Source: CAYVMN01 sp964452575 (GTDB taxonomy: Bacteria; Desulfobacterota; DSM-4660; Desulfatiglandales; Desulfatiglandaceae). From it: a stretch of DNA of 25,424 nucleotides. Numbering within the stretch: the first letter of the stretch is position 1; each line of letters starts with the position of its first letter. The notes beneath the pieces are model-generated. The model made no database searches, was not told where the DNA came from, and was given only the letters and a program-made list of their open reading frames with translations. The stretch spans positions 1-25,424 of the forward strand of contig CAYVMN010000040.1 in NCBI GenBank assembly GCA_964452575.1, read 5' to 3'. Below are positions 7,180 to 15,211 of the stretch, piece after piece. The position numbers and the translations under genes were made by a program.

Positions 7180-8391
7180 TCACCAGTCGTAAGCCTCCCT
7201 TTCTATGATCGTGGCCACGCCTTGACCGCCTCCAACGCATGCATTGGCACAACCGTACCGACCACCCTTCGCCTCCATTATACGGGCCAGGGTCCCTGTC
7301 AGGCGGATGCCAGTGGCCCCCAGGGGATGCCCGATGGCAGTGCCGCCTCCCATGACATTTACCCTCTCAGGGTCAAGTCCCAGTTCCTTGATACAGTTGA
7401 GCGCCACGATACAGAAGGCCTCGTTGATTTCCCAAAAGTCTATATCCGATGCCTTGAGCCCAGCCTTTTCAAGCGCCTTTTTGCTGGCTGGCACCGGGCC
7501 TACCCCCATAATGGTTGGGTCCACTCCGGCAAAACCGATGGAACGGATCGTTGCCATGGGCCTGATCCCCTTCTTTTTGGCTGTCTCCTTGGACATAAGC
7601 ACCATGGACGTAGCAGCGGCATTCAGGGGAGAGGAGTTCCCTGCCGTTATAACACCATCCTTCTTGAAGGCCGGTTTGAGACCTGCCATGCCCTCTACAG
7701 TGGCATCATGACGCACGGCCTGGTCTTTGTCCACGGTCATCACTGTCCCGTCGGCCTGTTCTGCCTGGATGGGCAAGATCTCTCCATCGAAAAATCCATC
7801 GTCCTGGGCCCTTGCCGCGCGCTGGTGAGATCGGGCCCCCCACCTATCCATATCCTCTCGGGTAAAGTCGGTTTGGGCGAACAGCTTCTCTGCAGTTAGC
7901 CCCATGTTCATGGTGGTCATCATATCCCAATGCTGGTAGGAAGGATCCAGAAAGAGGGTCATGTTGGGTGCTATTATTCCCTTGTCCACCAGCGGCCCCC
8001 CCATGGGCACCCGTGTCATGTGCTCATAGCCGCCCACCAGCACGACATCGGCAAAATCCTGGGCGATCTCCATAAAACCGATGTGTATGCCTGCCATGGC
8101 CGATCCGCACTGCTGGTCCACAAACTTGGCAGAAATGGTGTTGGGCAGGTTGGCCAAAAATATGGGCGTGCGCCCGCCATATGCCCACTGCTCGCTGACG
8201 GCGGTGGCGCAACCCAAGAGGAAATCGTCGACCTCCTCGGGCTGTATCCCTGTCCGCTTGATCACTTCTGGCAACAACTTGGCCAACAGCTCATCCCCTC
8301 TCATTTTGCAAAACCAGTCCCTGGCCGGGTCGTTTGGCCTGGAACGGGACTGCGCTGTCCTCAGATATCCGGCAATTACTACTTCTTTCAT
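7180..8391 (-). CDS. Thiolase (acetyl-CoA C-acyltransferase)
   Basis: This 403-residue thiolase would cleave 3-ketoacyl-CoA with CoA to acetyl-CoA and a shortened acyl-CoA. All active-site landmarks are present: nucleophilic Cys95 in VDQQCGSAMAG, the NEAF motif, His355 in GHPLGATG and the second Cys385 in CVGGGQG. The sequence DQQCGSAM resembles the FadA/FadI degradative group more than biosynthetic acetoacetyl-CoA thiolases, but chain-length preference cannot be read. The ATG is preceded by a strong AAGGAGG site. It lies between the fused hydratase/dehydrogenase and the acyl-CoA dehydrogenase in one minus-strand operon. Confidence 0.94.
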   Translation of the reverse strand: MKEVVIAGYLRTAQSRSRPNDPARDWFCKMRGDELLAKLLPEVIKRTGIQPEEVDDFLLGCATAVSEQWAYGGRTPIFLANLPNTISAKFVDQQCGSAMAGIHIGFMEIAQDFADVVLVGGYEHMTRVPMGGPLVDKGIIAPNMTLFLDPSYQHWDMMTTMNMGLTAEKLFAQTDFTREDMDRWGARSHQRAARAQDDGFFDGEILPIQAEQADGTVMTVDKDQAVRHDATVEGMAGLKPAFKKDGVITAGNSSPLNAAATSMVLMSKETAKKKGIRPMATIRSIGFAGVDPTIMGVGPVPASKKALEKAGLKASDIDFWEINEAFCIVALNCIKELGLDPERVNVMGGGTAIGHPLGATGIRLTGTLARIMEAKGGRYGCANACVGGGQGVATIIEREAYDW

Positions 8392-8466
8392 AAGTCAACC
8401 TCCTTATGCAATTTTGGATCTTAGACGTCTGATTTTGGATTTCATTCGAAACTCTCAGGTAGTGGG

Positions 8467-10602
8467 CTAATTCTGGTAGAACTTTTGTCCAGACTCGGCC
8501 ATTTTCTTGATCAGCTCAGCCGGCTTGAACCGAACCCCATACTGCTTCTCCAGCTCCACGAGTTTTTGATACACGTTCTTGAGACCCCACTTGTCGGCAT
8601 AGCGGAGGATACCCCCCCTGTACGGCGGGAACCCTGTCCCGTAGATCATGGCCAGGTCCATATCCTGTGGCCGGTCGCAGATACCCTCCTCCATCATGAG
8701 GGCGGCCTCATTGATACCCAGAGCCAGCATCGCATCCACAATCTCCTGCCTGGACATCTCCTTAGGAGCGACACCATTCTCCTTTAGATACCCCTGAATT
8801 GCCTCCACGACCTTTTGGTTAGGCACAGGCTGGTCCCCACTGTAATCAAAGTATCCCGCTCCGGTCTTCCTGCCATAGCAACCCGTCTTATAGACCACCT
8901 CGGTAAGGGGGTGAACCTTGTAACGTTCACCCAGTCTCCGCTCAAAGGTCTTGTTCACATGGTAGTTGATATCGATTCCGGTGAGATCCGCCAGGGTTGC
9001 CGGGCCCATCGGCATGCCGAAATCGACCATGGCCTCCTCGATGTCAGCCCCATTCACCCCATCGGCACTCAGGAAGACGGCCCCTCCAAACAGGCCGCCA
9101 AGTTGTCGAGAGACATAGAATCCAGGGCCGTCATTGACCACAATCGGGATCTTTTTGATGGCACGGGCAAACGCGACGCTCGTAGCCAGGGTCTTATCTG
9201 AGGTCTTCTCCGCACATATGATCTCAAGGAGCTGCATCCGGTGGGCAGGGTTAAAGAAGTGCAGCCCGATCATGCGGCCCGGGGCCTTCAACACGGATGC
9301 CATCTCGGTAATGGGAAGGGCCGATGTATTTGTACCGAATATCACGTCCTGCCTGCAGACGCCCTCAAGCTGCTTCCAGATGTCCTGTTTTATCTTCATA
9401 TCTTCCAAAACCGCCTCGATCACCAGGTCCACATCCCCCATATCATCGAGCTTGGTGGTGGTGGTAAGGCGGTTTTCCATCATGCCGTCCAGGTCGGCCT
9501 GTGTCATCTTCCTCTTCTTTATGGGGTATTCAAAGGTCTTTCGGATAGCGGCAAGCCCCTTTTCAACAGCCTCATCGTTTATGTCCCACAAGACCGCCTC
9601 AAAGCCTCCGGTGAGCAACAGGTTGACAATTCCGGACCCCATAACGCCACCGCCCAGCATGGCCACCCTCTTGATCTTGGCCGGCTCTATGTCTTTGATG
9701 CGCGGAAGCCTGCCGGCGGCGCGGGTGTTGAGAAATATGCCGATGAGGTTCTGGGCCACATCAGAGACGAGGCACTCGCTAAAAAGCCCCACCTCCCTCT
9801 CGATGTCGGCATCGATGTCATAGCCCAGGCCCTTCTCCACTGCCTCGATGGCCTTAAAAGGAGCGATGTAGCCCTTGGCCTTTTCCGCGGTCATGGCCTT
9901 GGTAAAACCTATGAGCGCATCTTTCTCTGCGGCGCTTGGAATCCTCAGGTTCATATTCCGGGTCATCCGCATCTTCTGGTTCAGTTTCCCCGAGATGAAT
10001 CGACGCGCCGCCTTCAAGGCTGCTTCAATGAGCATCCCCTGGGGAACCACCTCATCAACCAATCCTCTCTGGAGGGCCTTTTCTGATTTGATCGGCTTTC
10101 CCACGGTGATCATCTCAATGGCGTTGGGCAGCCCGATGAGCCTGGGAAGTCTCTGGGTCCCGCCCGCCCCGGGGATGACGCCTATCTGCACCTCGGGCTG
10201 TCCTAGGTTGACGCCCTCTGCCGCGACCCGATAATGGCAGGCCATGGCGGTCTCCAGACCCCCGCCCAGGCAGTTGCCATTGATGGCCGCAACCACGGGC
10301 TTTGGCCCGATCTCGAGCCCACTGATAAACCGGGCCGCCGCCAGCGCCCTGGAAAAGACCCCATCCCTGTCCGTGACCTTCGCCTCCTGAAACTTGGTGA
10401 TATCCGCCCCCGCAATAAAGTTCTTCCCGGTCCCGGTCAGTACAATGGCCTTTACTTTATCATCGGCGTAGGCCTCCTCAATGGCCTCGGCAAAGTCCTG
10501 GTTCAACTGCGGTGACATCTGGTTTACCGGCGGGTTGTTGATAGTAAACACAGCCACCCCATTATCAATTTTTACCTTTATGGTCTTGTAGTCCGTCTTC
10601 AT
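8467..10602 (-). CDS. Fused enoyl-CoA hydratase / 3-hydroxyacyl-CoA dehydrogenase
   Basis: This 711-residue bifunctional enzyme is of FadB/FadJ architecture and does two consecutive beta-oxidation steps. The N-terminal crotonase domain (about 1-190) has both catalytic glutamates, Glu117 in CLGGGLETAMAC and Glu137 in GQPEVQIGVIPGAGGTQ. The C-terminal part (about 310-711) has the NAD-binding MLGGGVMGSG (315-324) and the His448/Glu460 pair in LHFFNPAHRMQLLE, then VVNDGPGFYVSRQLG. Length matches the family (about 700-730). An upstream in-frame ATG at 10653 would add 17 poorly conserved residues. The ATG at 10602 has GAGGAG nearby and gives the usual MKTDYKTIKV start. Confidence 0.94.
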   Translation of the reverse strand: MKTDYKTIKVKIDNGVAVFTINNPPVNQMSPQLNQDFAEAIEEAYADDKVKAIVLTGTGKNFIAGADITKFQEAKVTDRDGVFSRALAAARFISGLEIGPKPVVAAINGNCLGGGLETAMACHYRVAAEGVNLGQPEVQIGVIPGAGGTQRLPRLIGLPNAIEMITVGKPIKSEKALQRGLVDEVVPQGMLIEAALKAARRFISGKLNQKMRMTRNMNLRIPSAAEKDALIGFTKAMTAEKAKGYIAPFKAIEAVEKGLGYDIDADIEREVGLFSECLVSDVAQNLIGIFLNTRAAGRLPRIKDIEPAKIKRVAMLGGGVMGSGIVNLLLTGGFEAVLWDINDEAVEKGLAAIRKTFEYPIKKRKMTQADLDGMMENRLTTTTKLDDMGDVDLVIEAVLEDMKIKQDIWKQLEGVCRQDVIFGTNTSALPITEMASVLKAPGRMIGLHFFNPAHRMQLLEIICAEKTSDKTLATSVAFARAIKKIPIVVNDGPGFYVSRQLGGLFGGAVFLSADGVNGADIEEAMVDFGMPMGPATLADLTGIDINYHVNKTFERRLGERYKVHPLTEVVYKTGCYGRKTGAGYFDYSGDQPVPNQKVVEAIQGYLKENGVAPKEMSRQEIVDAMLALGINEAALMMEEGICDRPQDMDLAMIYGTGFPPYRGGILRYADKWGLKNVYQKLVELEKQYGVRFKPAELIKKMAESGQKFYQN

Positions 10603-10694
10603 GGTTCTTAACTCTCCTCTGTAATTTGAGTTCTGATTTAAGTCATGATTCACCGCTTCTCAGCCTGCAACCACCCCGTGCGAAGTTGGCCGTT

Positions 10695-10775
10695 AATAGT
10701 TATTTGTTATTGGTCGCTGGTACAATAATATTTCTTGGCTTTGACAGCTCGAATAACAATTAACGAATAACTATT
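10695..10775. repeat. AT-rich inverted repeat at the 3' end of the first ligase gene
   Basis: AATAGTTATT (10695-10704) is exactly complementary to AATAACTATT (10766-10775), and the adjoining TGTTATT (10705-10711) to AATAACA (10752-10758). The paired region is thus 17 bp with a 7-nt one-sided insertion. The right arm includes the last codons and stop of the ligase gene. In the minus-strand transcript it would form a hairpin between the ligase and hydratase/dehydrogenase genes. It may be an attenuator, an RNA-processing site or a decayed small repeat element. Confidence 0.45.
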
Positions 10776-12439
10776 CCCTCTCTTCTTTTGGCCTCTTCCT
10801 GTGCCCGGAGTTCCTTGCGGAGGATCTTCCCCACCGCCGACTTGGGAAGAGAATCTCTAAACTCCACGAGCTTCGGCCTCTTGTATGCAGCCAGCCTATC
10901 CTTGCAAAATTCGAATATCTCTTCTTCGCTTAATGATTCCCCTTCCTTTGGAACAACAAAGGCCTTTACCGTCTCTCCCCGGTACTCATCAGGCACCCCA
11001 ACCGCAGCGGCATCCTGGATCTTGGGATGCTGATAGAGCACCTCGTCGATCTCGCGCGGGTAGATATTATACCCGCCTGCTATAATCATATCCTTCTTCC
11101 TATCCACAATAAAGAAGTAATCGTCCTCATCCCGGACGGCTATGTCGCCGGTGTAGAGCCACCCCTCCTTCAACTGCAATGCCGTCTCCTGCGGGTTATT
11201 CCAGTATTCTTTCATAACCAAAGGACCCTTTATCATGATCTCCCCAGGTTCTCCCCTTGGCATCTCTTCTTTTCCCTCATCAACGTCCACCAGCTTCACG
11301 TCGGTGTCGGGCCAGGGGATACCAATGCTCCCGACCTTCTTAAGTCCGAGAAGCGGATTACTGATCCCCAGCGAGGTCGTTTCACTCATGCCCCAGCCCT
11401 CGGTGTAGAAGATCCCCATGCCCGTAACCTGATCGATTAGCTCCACCGGCATGGGGGCAGCACCCGAGTTCAGCATACCCAGTTTCCGATCCAGGTTCAG
11501 TTCCTCGGCCTTCGGATGGTTTATGATGGCATTGATCATGGTCGGGACGGACGGGAAAAAGGAGATGTCATTGAAGCCAGCCAGAAGCCCCATGAATTCC
11601 TCTATCTCGAACCTGGGCACCAGGATCTGGGTGGCGCAGTTGAAGAGGGCCCAGCTCATGGCCACGATCGTTCCGTAGACATGGAAATAGGGCAACACGG
11701 CCAGGACAGATCTCCTCTCAGGGGGAGTCAGTTTTCCGGTGCTCCCTCCCCACAAGGAAATCTGCAATGTCGCGGCTACCAGATTACTGTGGGTCAGGAC
11801 TGCCCCTTTGGGGATGCCGGTGGTTCCTCCCGTGAACTGGATCAGTGCCGCGTCCTGGGGACTGATCTCCACCTTAGGAAGTCCCTTACCCGACGCGCCT
11901 TCCAAGATAAGGCTGAAGTGATACCACCCTTCCTCCAGGTCCAGTTCCGCGGGTGTGCTCTTCTCAAAACCCTTTATATAGTCGGTAATCCTGGTGACAA
12001 TGACCCTGGGGATCTCCACCTCGTGGCACAGGGGCCTGACATTGGGAAGCACCATGTCAAAGGTGATCAGTGTGGTAATCCCGGTATTCTCAACCACAGG
12101 CCTCAATTCCGTAGTCGTGTACATGGGGTTCAGATTCACTGCAATGGCGCCCAGGGACAATACCGCGTGATAGGAAATAACGTATTGCGGGCACGTGGGG
12201 AGATGAATGCCTACCCTTTCGCCCTTCCGGACACCCAGGTTTTCCAGGGCATTGGCCATTCGCAGGATCTGCACCCGCAACTCCCAGAAGGTGGTCTCAG
12301 TGCCGTAGAAGTTGAGGGCCGGCTTGTCAGGATAGGCATTTACCGAGACCTGCATCAACTGGTGGGCAGGTATCCTGGGGTAGCGGATCGTGGTGGGTAC
12401 ATCATAGTCATAGTGGCGTTGCCAGGGTCTATTATCCAT
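10760..12439 (-). CDS. Long-chain-type acyl-CoA ligase (AMP-forming), FadD-like
   Basis: This 559-residue adenylate-forming enzyme activates a carboxylic acid to its CoA thioester with ATP. It shows the P-loop FTGGTTGIPKG (202-212), GWGMSETTS, YTGDIAVRDEDDYFFIVDRKKD in the hinge region and the C-terminal catalytic Lys538 in KSAVGKILRKEL. Length and motifs match medium/long-chain fatty acyl-CoA ligases, but the acid is not determined. The start has an AGGAGA site. It is the first gene of the minus-strand operon, about 125 nt downstream of a probable promoter, and is divergent from the MerR-type regulator gene. It is one of three such ligases in the locus. Confidence 0.92.
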   Translation of the reverse strand: MDNRPWQRHYDYDVPTTIRYPRIPAHQLMQVSVNAYPDKPALNFYGTETTFWELRVQILRMANALENLGVRKGERVGIHLPTCPQYVISYHAVLSLGAIAVNLNPMYTTTELRPVVENTGITTLITFDMVLPNVRPLCHEVEIPRVIVTRITDYIKGFEKSTPAELDLEEGWYHFSLILEGASGKGLPKVEISPQDAALIQFTGGTTGIPKGAVLTHSNLVAATLQISLWGGSTGKLTPPERRSVLAVLPYFHVYGTIVAMSWALFNCATQILVPRFEIEEFMGLLAGFNDISFFPSVPTMINAIINHPKAEELNLDRKLGMLNSGAAPMPVELIDQVTGMGIFYTEGWGMSETTSLGISNPLLGLKKVGSIGIPWPDTDVKLVDVDEGKEEMPRGEPGEIMIKGPLVMKEYWNNPQETALQLKEGWLYTGDIAVRDEDDYFFIVDRKKDMIIAGGYNIYPREIDEVLYQHPKIQDAAAVGVPDEYRGETVKAFVVPKEGESLSEEEIFEFCKDRLAAYKRPKLVEFRDSLPKSAVGKILRKELRAQEEAKRREGIVIR

Positions 12440-12486
12440 CTATTTTATCTCCTGAATCCCTGAATGTCAAAGAAACCTCAGCCAAT

Positions 12487-12512
12487 GCATGGGGAATTTT
12501 TTCTCCCTATGC
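12487..12512. repeat. Small imperfect hairpin in the leader of the ligase-first operon
   Basis: GCATGGGGA (12487-12495) and TCCCTATGC (12504-12512) pair with one mismatch around an 8-nt A/T loop. It lies about 50 nt upstream of the ligase start codon, within the presumed untranslated leader. No known riboswitch is recognised. Confidence 0.25.
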
Positions 12513-12572
12513 CTTCTGTGTAGTGTTGCTATACGCTCAATGAAAAATTTAGGGGTCTATCAGAAATCAAAC

Positions 12573-12600
12573 CCTATAATTTTATTGATAATATTGTCAA
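12573..12600 (-). promoter_or_regulatory. Probable sigma-70-type promoter of the beta-oxidation operon
   Basis: On the minus strand, TTGACA (12600 to 12595) is followed after 16 bp by TATAGG (12578 to 12573). That is a perfect -35 box and a recognisable -10 box. It drives toward the ligase gene starting at 12439, predicting a leader of about 125 nt. The spacer and -35 lie within the 28-bp palindrome. Confidence 0.55.
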
Positions 12601-12606
12601 TAAAAT
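12579..12606. promoter_or_regulatory. 28-bp near-perfect palindrome, candidate operator
   Basis: ATTTTATTGA (12579-12588) is exactly mirrored by TCAATAAAAT (12597-12606), with the self-complementary AATATT between them. Only one T/G pair breaks the symmetry. It covers the -35 and spacer of the minus-strand promoter and lies 28 bp upstream of the plus-strand -35. MerR-family regulators typically bind dyads in the -35/-10 spacer, so the adjacent MerR-type protein is the obvious candidate ligand. A TetR-type binder encoded elsewhere is an alternative. Confidence 0.6.
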
Positions 12607-12634
12607 AATTTCGATGTTAAGGGCAAAATCTTTG

Positions 12635-12663
12635 TTGACAAGACCTTTGGCATTGAATAGTAT
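12635..12663 (+). promoter_or_regulatory. Probable sigma-70-type promoter of the MerR-type regulator gene
   Basis: TTGACA (12635-12640), a 17-bp spacer and TAGTAT (12658-12663) form a good vegetative promoter. The predicted start of transcription is near 12670, about 50 nt before the GTG at 12719. This argues against the upstream ATG at 12614 as the translation start. Confidence 0.6.
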
Positions 12664-12718
12664 TCATTTCATTCGCTATCTCCTAAGCCCACTCGTCAAC
12701 CCAAACCTGCGTGCAAAA

Positions 12719-13477
12719 GTGAAGATCAGTGAGCTTTCAAAAAAGACCGGTGTTCCCAAAGAGACCATCCATTACTATGTTCGTGAAGGACTCATCCCCA
12801 GGCCCCGGAAAAAGGCCAAAAACGTGGCGGAATATAACAAGGGCCATATGGAACGAATTCGTCTGATCAAGCAAATCCAGGATCACTTCTTCCTGCCGCT
12901 CTCCCTCATCAAAAAGATCGTAAAGCATCACAGCAAGTCACCCGAACTGCAGTCGCTCCTGGAGCTGCGGACCGAGTATTTTAGACCCATTGATCAGCTC
13001 CTCGAAAACGAGATTGTGGGGGAGGAGGCCTTCTGCCAGACAACCGGTCTTGGACCCAGATGGCTGGCCAACTTTGAAAAGTGGGGGGTTATCACCGCCG
13101 AATTGCGCAATGGTCAGAAGGTCTATTCTCAGGATGATGTCATTATCGGAAAATTGATGGTTGATATGGATCGGGCCGGTTTCGGACCTAAAGACGGTTT
13201 TGACCCTGAGTATGTCAGGCGCTATACGGAAAAATTTCGGGAAATAGCCGCGATGGCCCATATGAACTTCCTCCAGACCAGTCTGGACAAGTTCACACCT
13301 GAACAAAAGCTGGAACGGGGTATACGGGGCAGAGAGCTCATGAGCGTCTTTTTTTACCATCTCTATCGCAAATTGATCAGGGAGGAAAGCGCACTCTTTG
13401 CCAGGCTTGTCGAGGGAGAAGTTGAGGCTCAACCACTTGGCGATATCTGGGAGAAAGGAGGTGAGCACATACGGTAA
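12719..13477 (+). CDS. MerR-family transcriptional regulator
   Basis: The protein has 252 residues from a GTG start. The N-terminal winged-helix DNA-binding domain reads (M)KISELSKKTGVPKETIHYYV then REGLIPRP, the hallmark of MerR proteins, and continues through a helix around GHMERIRLIKQIQD. A long C-terminal region (about 90-252) has no metal-binding cysteine cluster, suggesting an organic or acyl-CoA effector. A longer frame from ATG 12614 adds 35 unlike residues and contains the promoter at 12635-12663, so the GTG is preferred, although no clear ribosome site precedes it. The gene is divergent from the beta-oxidation operon and upstream of the importer genes. Control of both is the likely role. 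Confidence 0.85.
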   Translation: MKISELSKKTGVPKETIHYYVREGLIPRPRKKAKNVAEYNKGHMERIRLIKQIQDHFFLPLSLIKKIVKHHSKSPELQSLLELRTEYFRPIDQLLENEIVGEEAFCQTTGLGPRWLANFEKWGVITAELRNGQKVYSQDDVIIGKLMVDMDRAGFGPKDGFDPEYVRRYTEKFREIAAMAHMNFLQTSLDKFTPEQKLERGIRGRELMSVFFYHLYRKLIREESALFARLVEGEVEAQPLGDIWEKGGEHIR

Positions 13478-13540
13478 TCTGCTTTACACGTCTCGTATAA
13501 CAGCTTTATCCACCACCCCACAACTTGAGAGGAGGTAAAT

Positions 13541-14932
13541 ATGAAGACTCACAGATTCATCGTTTCAGGGATTCTTGTTTTCTTTTGCCTGTGTCTGTTC
13601 GGTTTGCCCCAGGCCATGGCGGTCAATGCCGCATTTGACGTAAACAAGATGGGAGACATGTCCGATTTCGATCCCCAAGACCCAAAGATGGTGCCCACGG
13701 GCGATACCATCAAGATCGCGCTGGTAGCCTCTTTTTCTGGACCGGCGGCCACGGTGGGCGAGATATTCTATATCTCGGTCTTGTGGGCGGCCCACGACAT
13801 CAACAAGCGGGGCGGCATCATGGTGGACGGCAAGAAGAAGCTGGTAGAGGTGATAAAGGCCGACCACCAATCCAAGGTGCCCGTCTGCAAACAGGTCTGT
13901 GAAAGGATGATCCTCCAGGAAAAGGTTAACGTGCTCTGGGGGACCAACGGCAGTCATCTGATGAAGGTTATCAACCAGGTGGCCAATCAGTACAAGACCA
14001 TTGCCCTGTGCGCTGCGGCCCTTTCCGATGAGCTGTATGACGCCCAGAACTTCAGCAGATATTCCTTCATGACCTCTTTTTCCACCGAGCAGATCGGCCG
14101 CGGCTTGGCCTATTTCTACGGGCAGATCAGAAAGAAGGAAAAGAAGTTTTATATCCTGTGCCAGGATTACCTCTTCGGCCACTCCATGGCGAACGGGTTC
14201 AAGGTAGGTCTCAAGGAATATTATCCTGACGCTGAGATCGTGGGCGAAGACTACCACAAGCTATTCCTGACCGACTTCGCCCCATATCTGACCAAGATCA
14301 AGGCCTCAGGGGCCGAGGTCATCTACACCGGCGACTGGATCCCGGATGCGGCAAACCTCCTCAAGCAGTCGCGGCAGATGGGGATTACCCTACCGTTCGC
14401 CAACATCTTTCTGGATGAGCCCAATATGCTCCACGAGGTAGGGGTCGAGGGGACCGAGGGGCTGGTCCATTTGAGCCAGTATGGCGTGGAAAACCCCGCT
14501 TTCAAGACCCCCGAGCAAATTAAATTCTACAAGGCGTGGAATGACCTCTGGAAGAACAAATGGAAAAAGCCCTTCAACACCATGCTGTACAAACACGGGA
14601 CGGGAAACATTGGCTCCTACCGGGAGCAGACCTACTGGCTTCTGAGTGTTATCGAGCGGGCAGGAAGCACGGACCCCGAAAAGATCATCAAGGTCTTTGA
14701 GGGGGACACCTACCAGTATTCGAACGGGAAAGTGATGAAGATGCGTGCCTGCGACCACAAGGCGGTCCAGGATCTGCACGTGGAGATCTATGTGAAGCCA
14801 GCAGAGCAGAAGGGGATGTTTAATATCCCACCCTATTACTGGTACAAGGGCTGCTCCGAACCGGGGCCGTCTTACAAGATACCGGCAGAGAAGGTCTTGC
14901 CCAAGGCGGACCCGAAATTGTGTCCCAAATAG
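13541..14932 (+). CDS. LIV-type ABC transporter substrate-binding protein
   Basis: This 463-residue periplasmic binding protein has a clear signal peptide: basic MKTHR, a hydrophobic core, and probable cleavage after AMA (residue 27). The mature part starts the type I periplasmic-binding fold with IKIALVASFSGPAATVGE and NKRGGI, as in LivK/branched-chain amino acid and aromatic acid binding proteins. It is longer than typical LivK (about 370-400). The neighbouring CoA ligases and beta-oxidation genes make a carboxylic acid a more likely ligand than leucine; this is inference. A strong GAGAGGAGG ribosome site lies just upstream. The gene is followed by hairpins and a probable terminator before the permease genes. 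Confidence 0.92.
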   Translation: MKTHRFIVSGILVFFCLCLFGLPQAMAVNAAFDVNKMGDMSDFDPQDPKMVPTGDTIKIALVASFSGPAATVGEIFYISVLWAAHDINKRGGIMVDGKKKLVEVIKADHQSKVPVCKQVCERMILQEKVNVLWGTNGSHLMKVINQVANQYKTIALCAAALSDELYDAQNFSRYSFMTSFSTEQIGRGLAYFYGQIRKKEKKFYILCQDYLFGHSMANGFKVGLKEYYPDAEIVGEDYHKLFLTDFAPYLTKIKASGAEVIYTGDWIPDAANLLKQSRQMGITLPFANIFLDEPNMLHEVGVEGTEGLVHLSQYGVENPAFKTPEQIKFYKAWNDLWKNKWKKPFNTMLYKHGTGNIGSYREQTYWLLSVIERAGSTDPEKIIKVFEGDTYQYSNGKVMKMRACDHKAVQDLHVEIYVKPAEQKGMFNIPPYYWYKGCSEPGPSYKIPAEKVLPKADPKLCPK

Positions 14933-14949
14933 GTATGGTTCCATCGCCT

Positions 14950-14999
14950 TTCGCCTGTGGGCTGTCATCCGTCGTCACTGGATGAGGGGACAAGGCGAA
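14950..14999. repeat. Inverted repeat just after the binding-protein gene
   Basis: TTCGCCT (14950-14956) pairs with AGGCGAA (14993-14999), and inside it CATCC (about 14966-14970) with GGATG (about 14980-14984). No T-run follows. It may stabilise the 3' end of the binding-protein mRNA. Confidence 0.4.
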
Positions 15000-15029
15000 C
15001 GGACGAAAGATTTAACATTTCATTCCCGC

Positions 15030-15062
15030 AAGGTCCGCCATCTTTTTTCAAGTGCGGACCTT
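15030..15062. repeat. Perfect 9-bp hairpin in the binding-protein/permease gap
   Basis: AAGGTCCGC (15030-15038) and GCGGACCTT (15054-15062) are exact inverse complements around a 15-nt loop. It lies in the 279-bp gap between the binding-protein and first permease genes. It is not followed by T's, so it is more likely an mRNA stability element than a terminator. Confidence 0.45.
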
Positions 15063-15131
15063 ACGGACTGATCAAACAAGAGAGTGCCTAAGGAGAGCCG
15101 TGGCTCCCGAGGGCTTGGGCATATTGCGCTG

Positions 15132-15173
15132 GGCCAAAACGTGGGTTCTTTAGCTCGCTTTGGCCGCTTTTTT
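15132..15173 (+). terminator. Probable intrinsic terminator or attenuator inside the importer operon
   Basis: GGCCAAAACG (15132-15141) pairs with CGCTTTGGCC (15156-15165) with one A/C mismatch and a 14-nt loop. CGC and six T's (15168-15173) follow directly. It lies 38 nt before the first permease start. Partial termination here would give more binding protein than membrane components, as is common for ABC importers. Confidence 0.6.
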
Positions 15174-15211
15174 GTCAATAGAAAGGGCCACAGACAGGAG
15201 GATACATAACA

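Noticed and set aside
9241..10086. Plus-strand open frame of 281 codons
   Set aside because: It is antisense to the fused hydratase/dehydrogenase gene, an artefact of codon bias.
11516..12463. Plus-strand open frame of 315 codons
   Set aside because: It is antisense to the first acyl-CoA ligase; no domain and no ribosome site.
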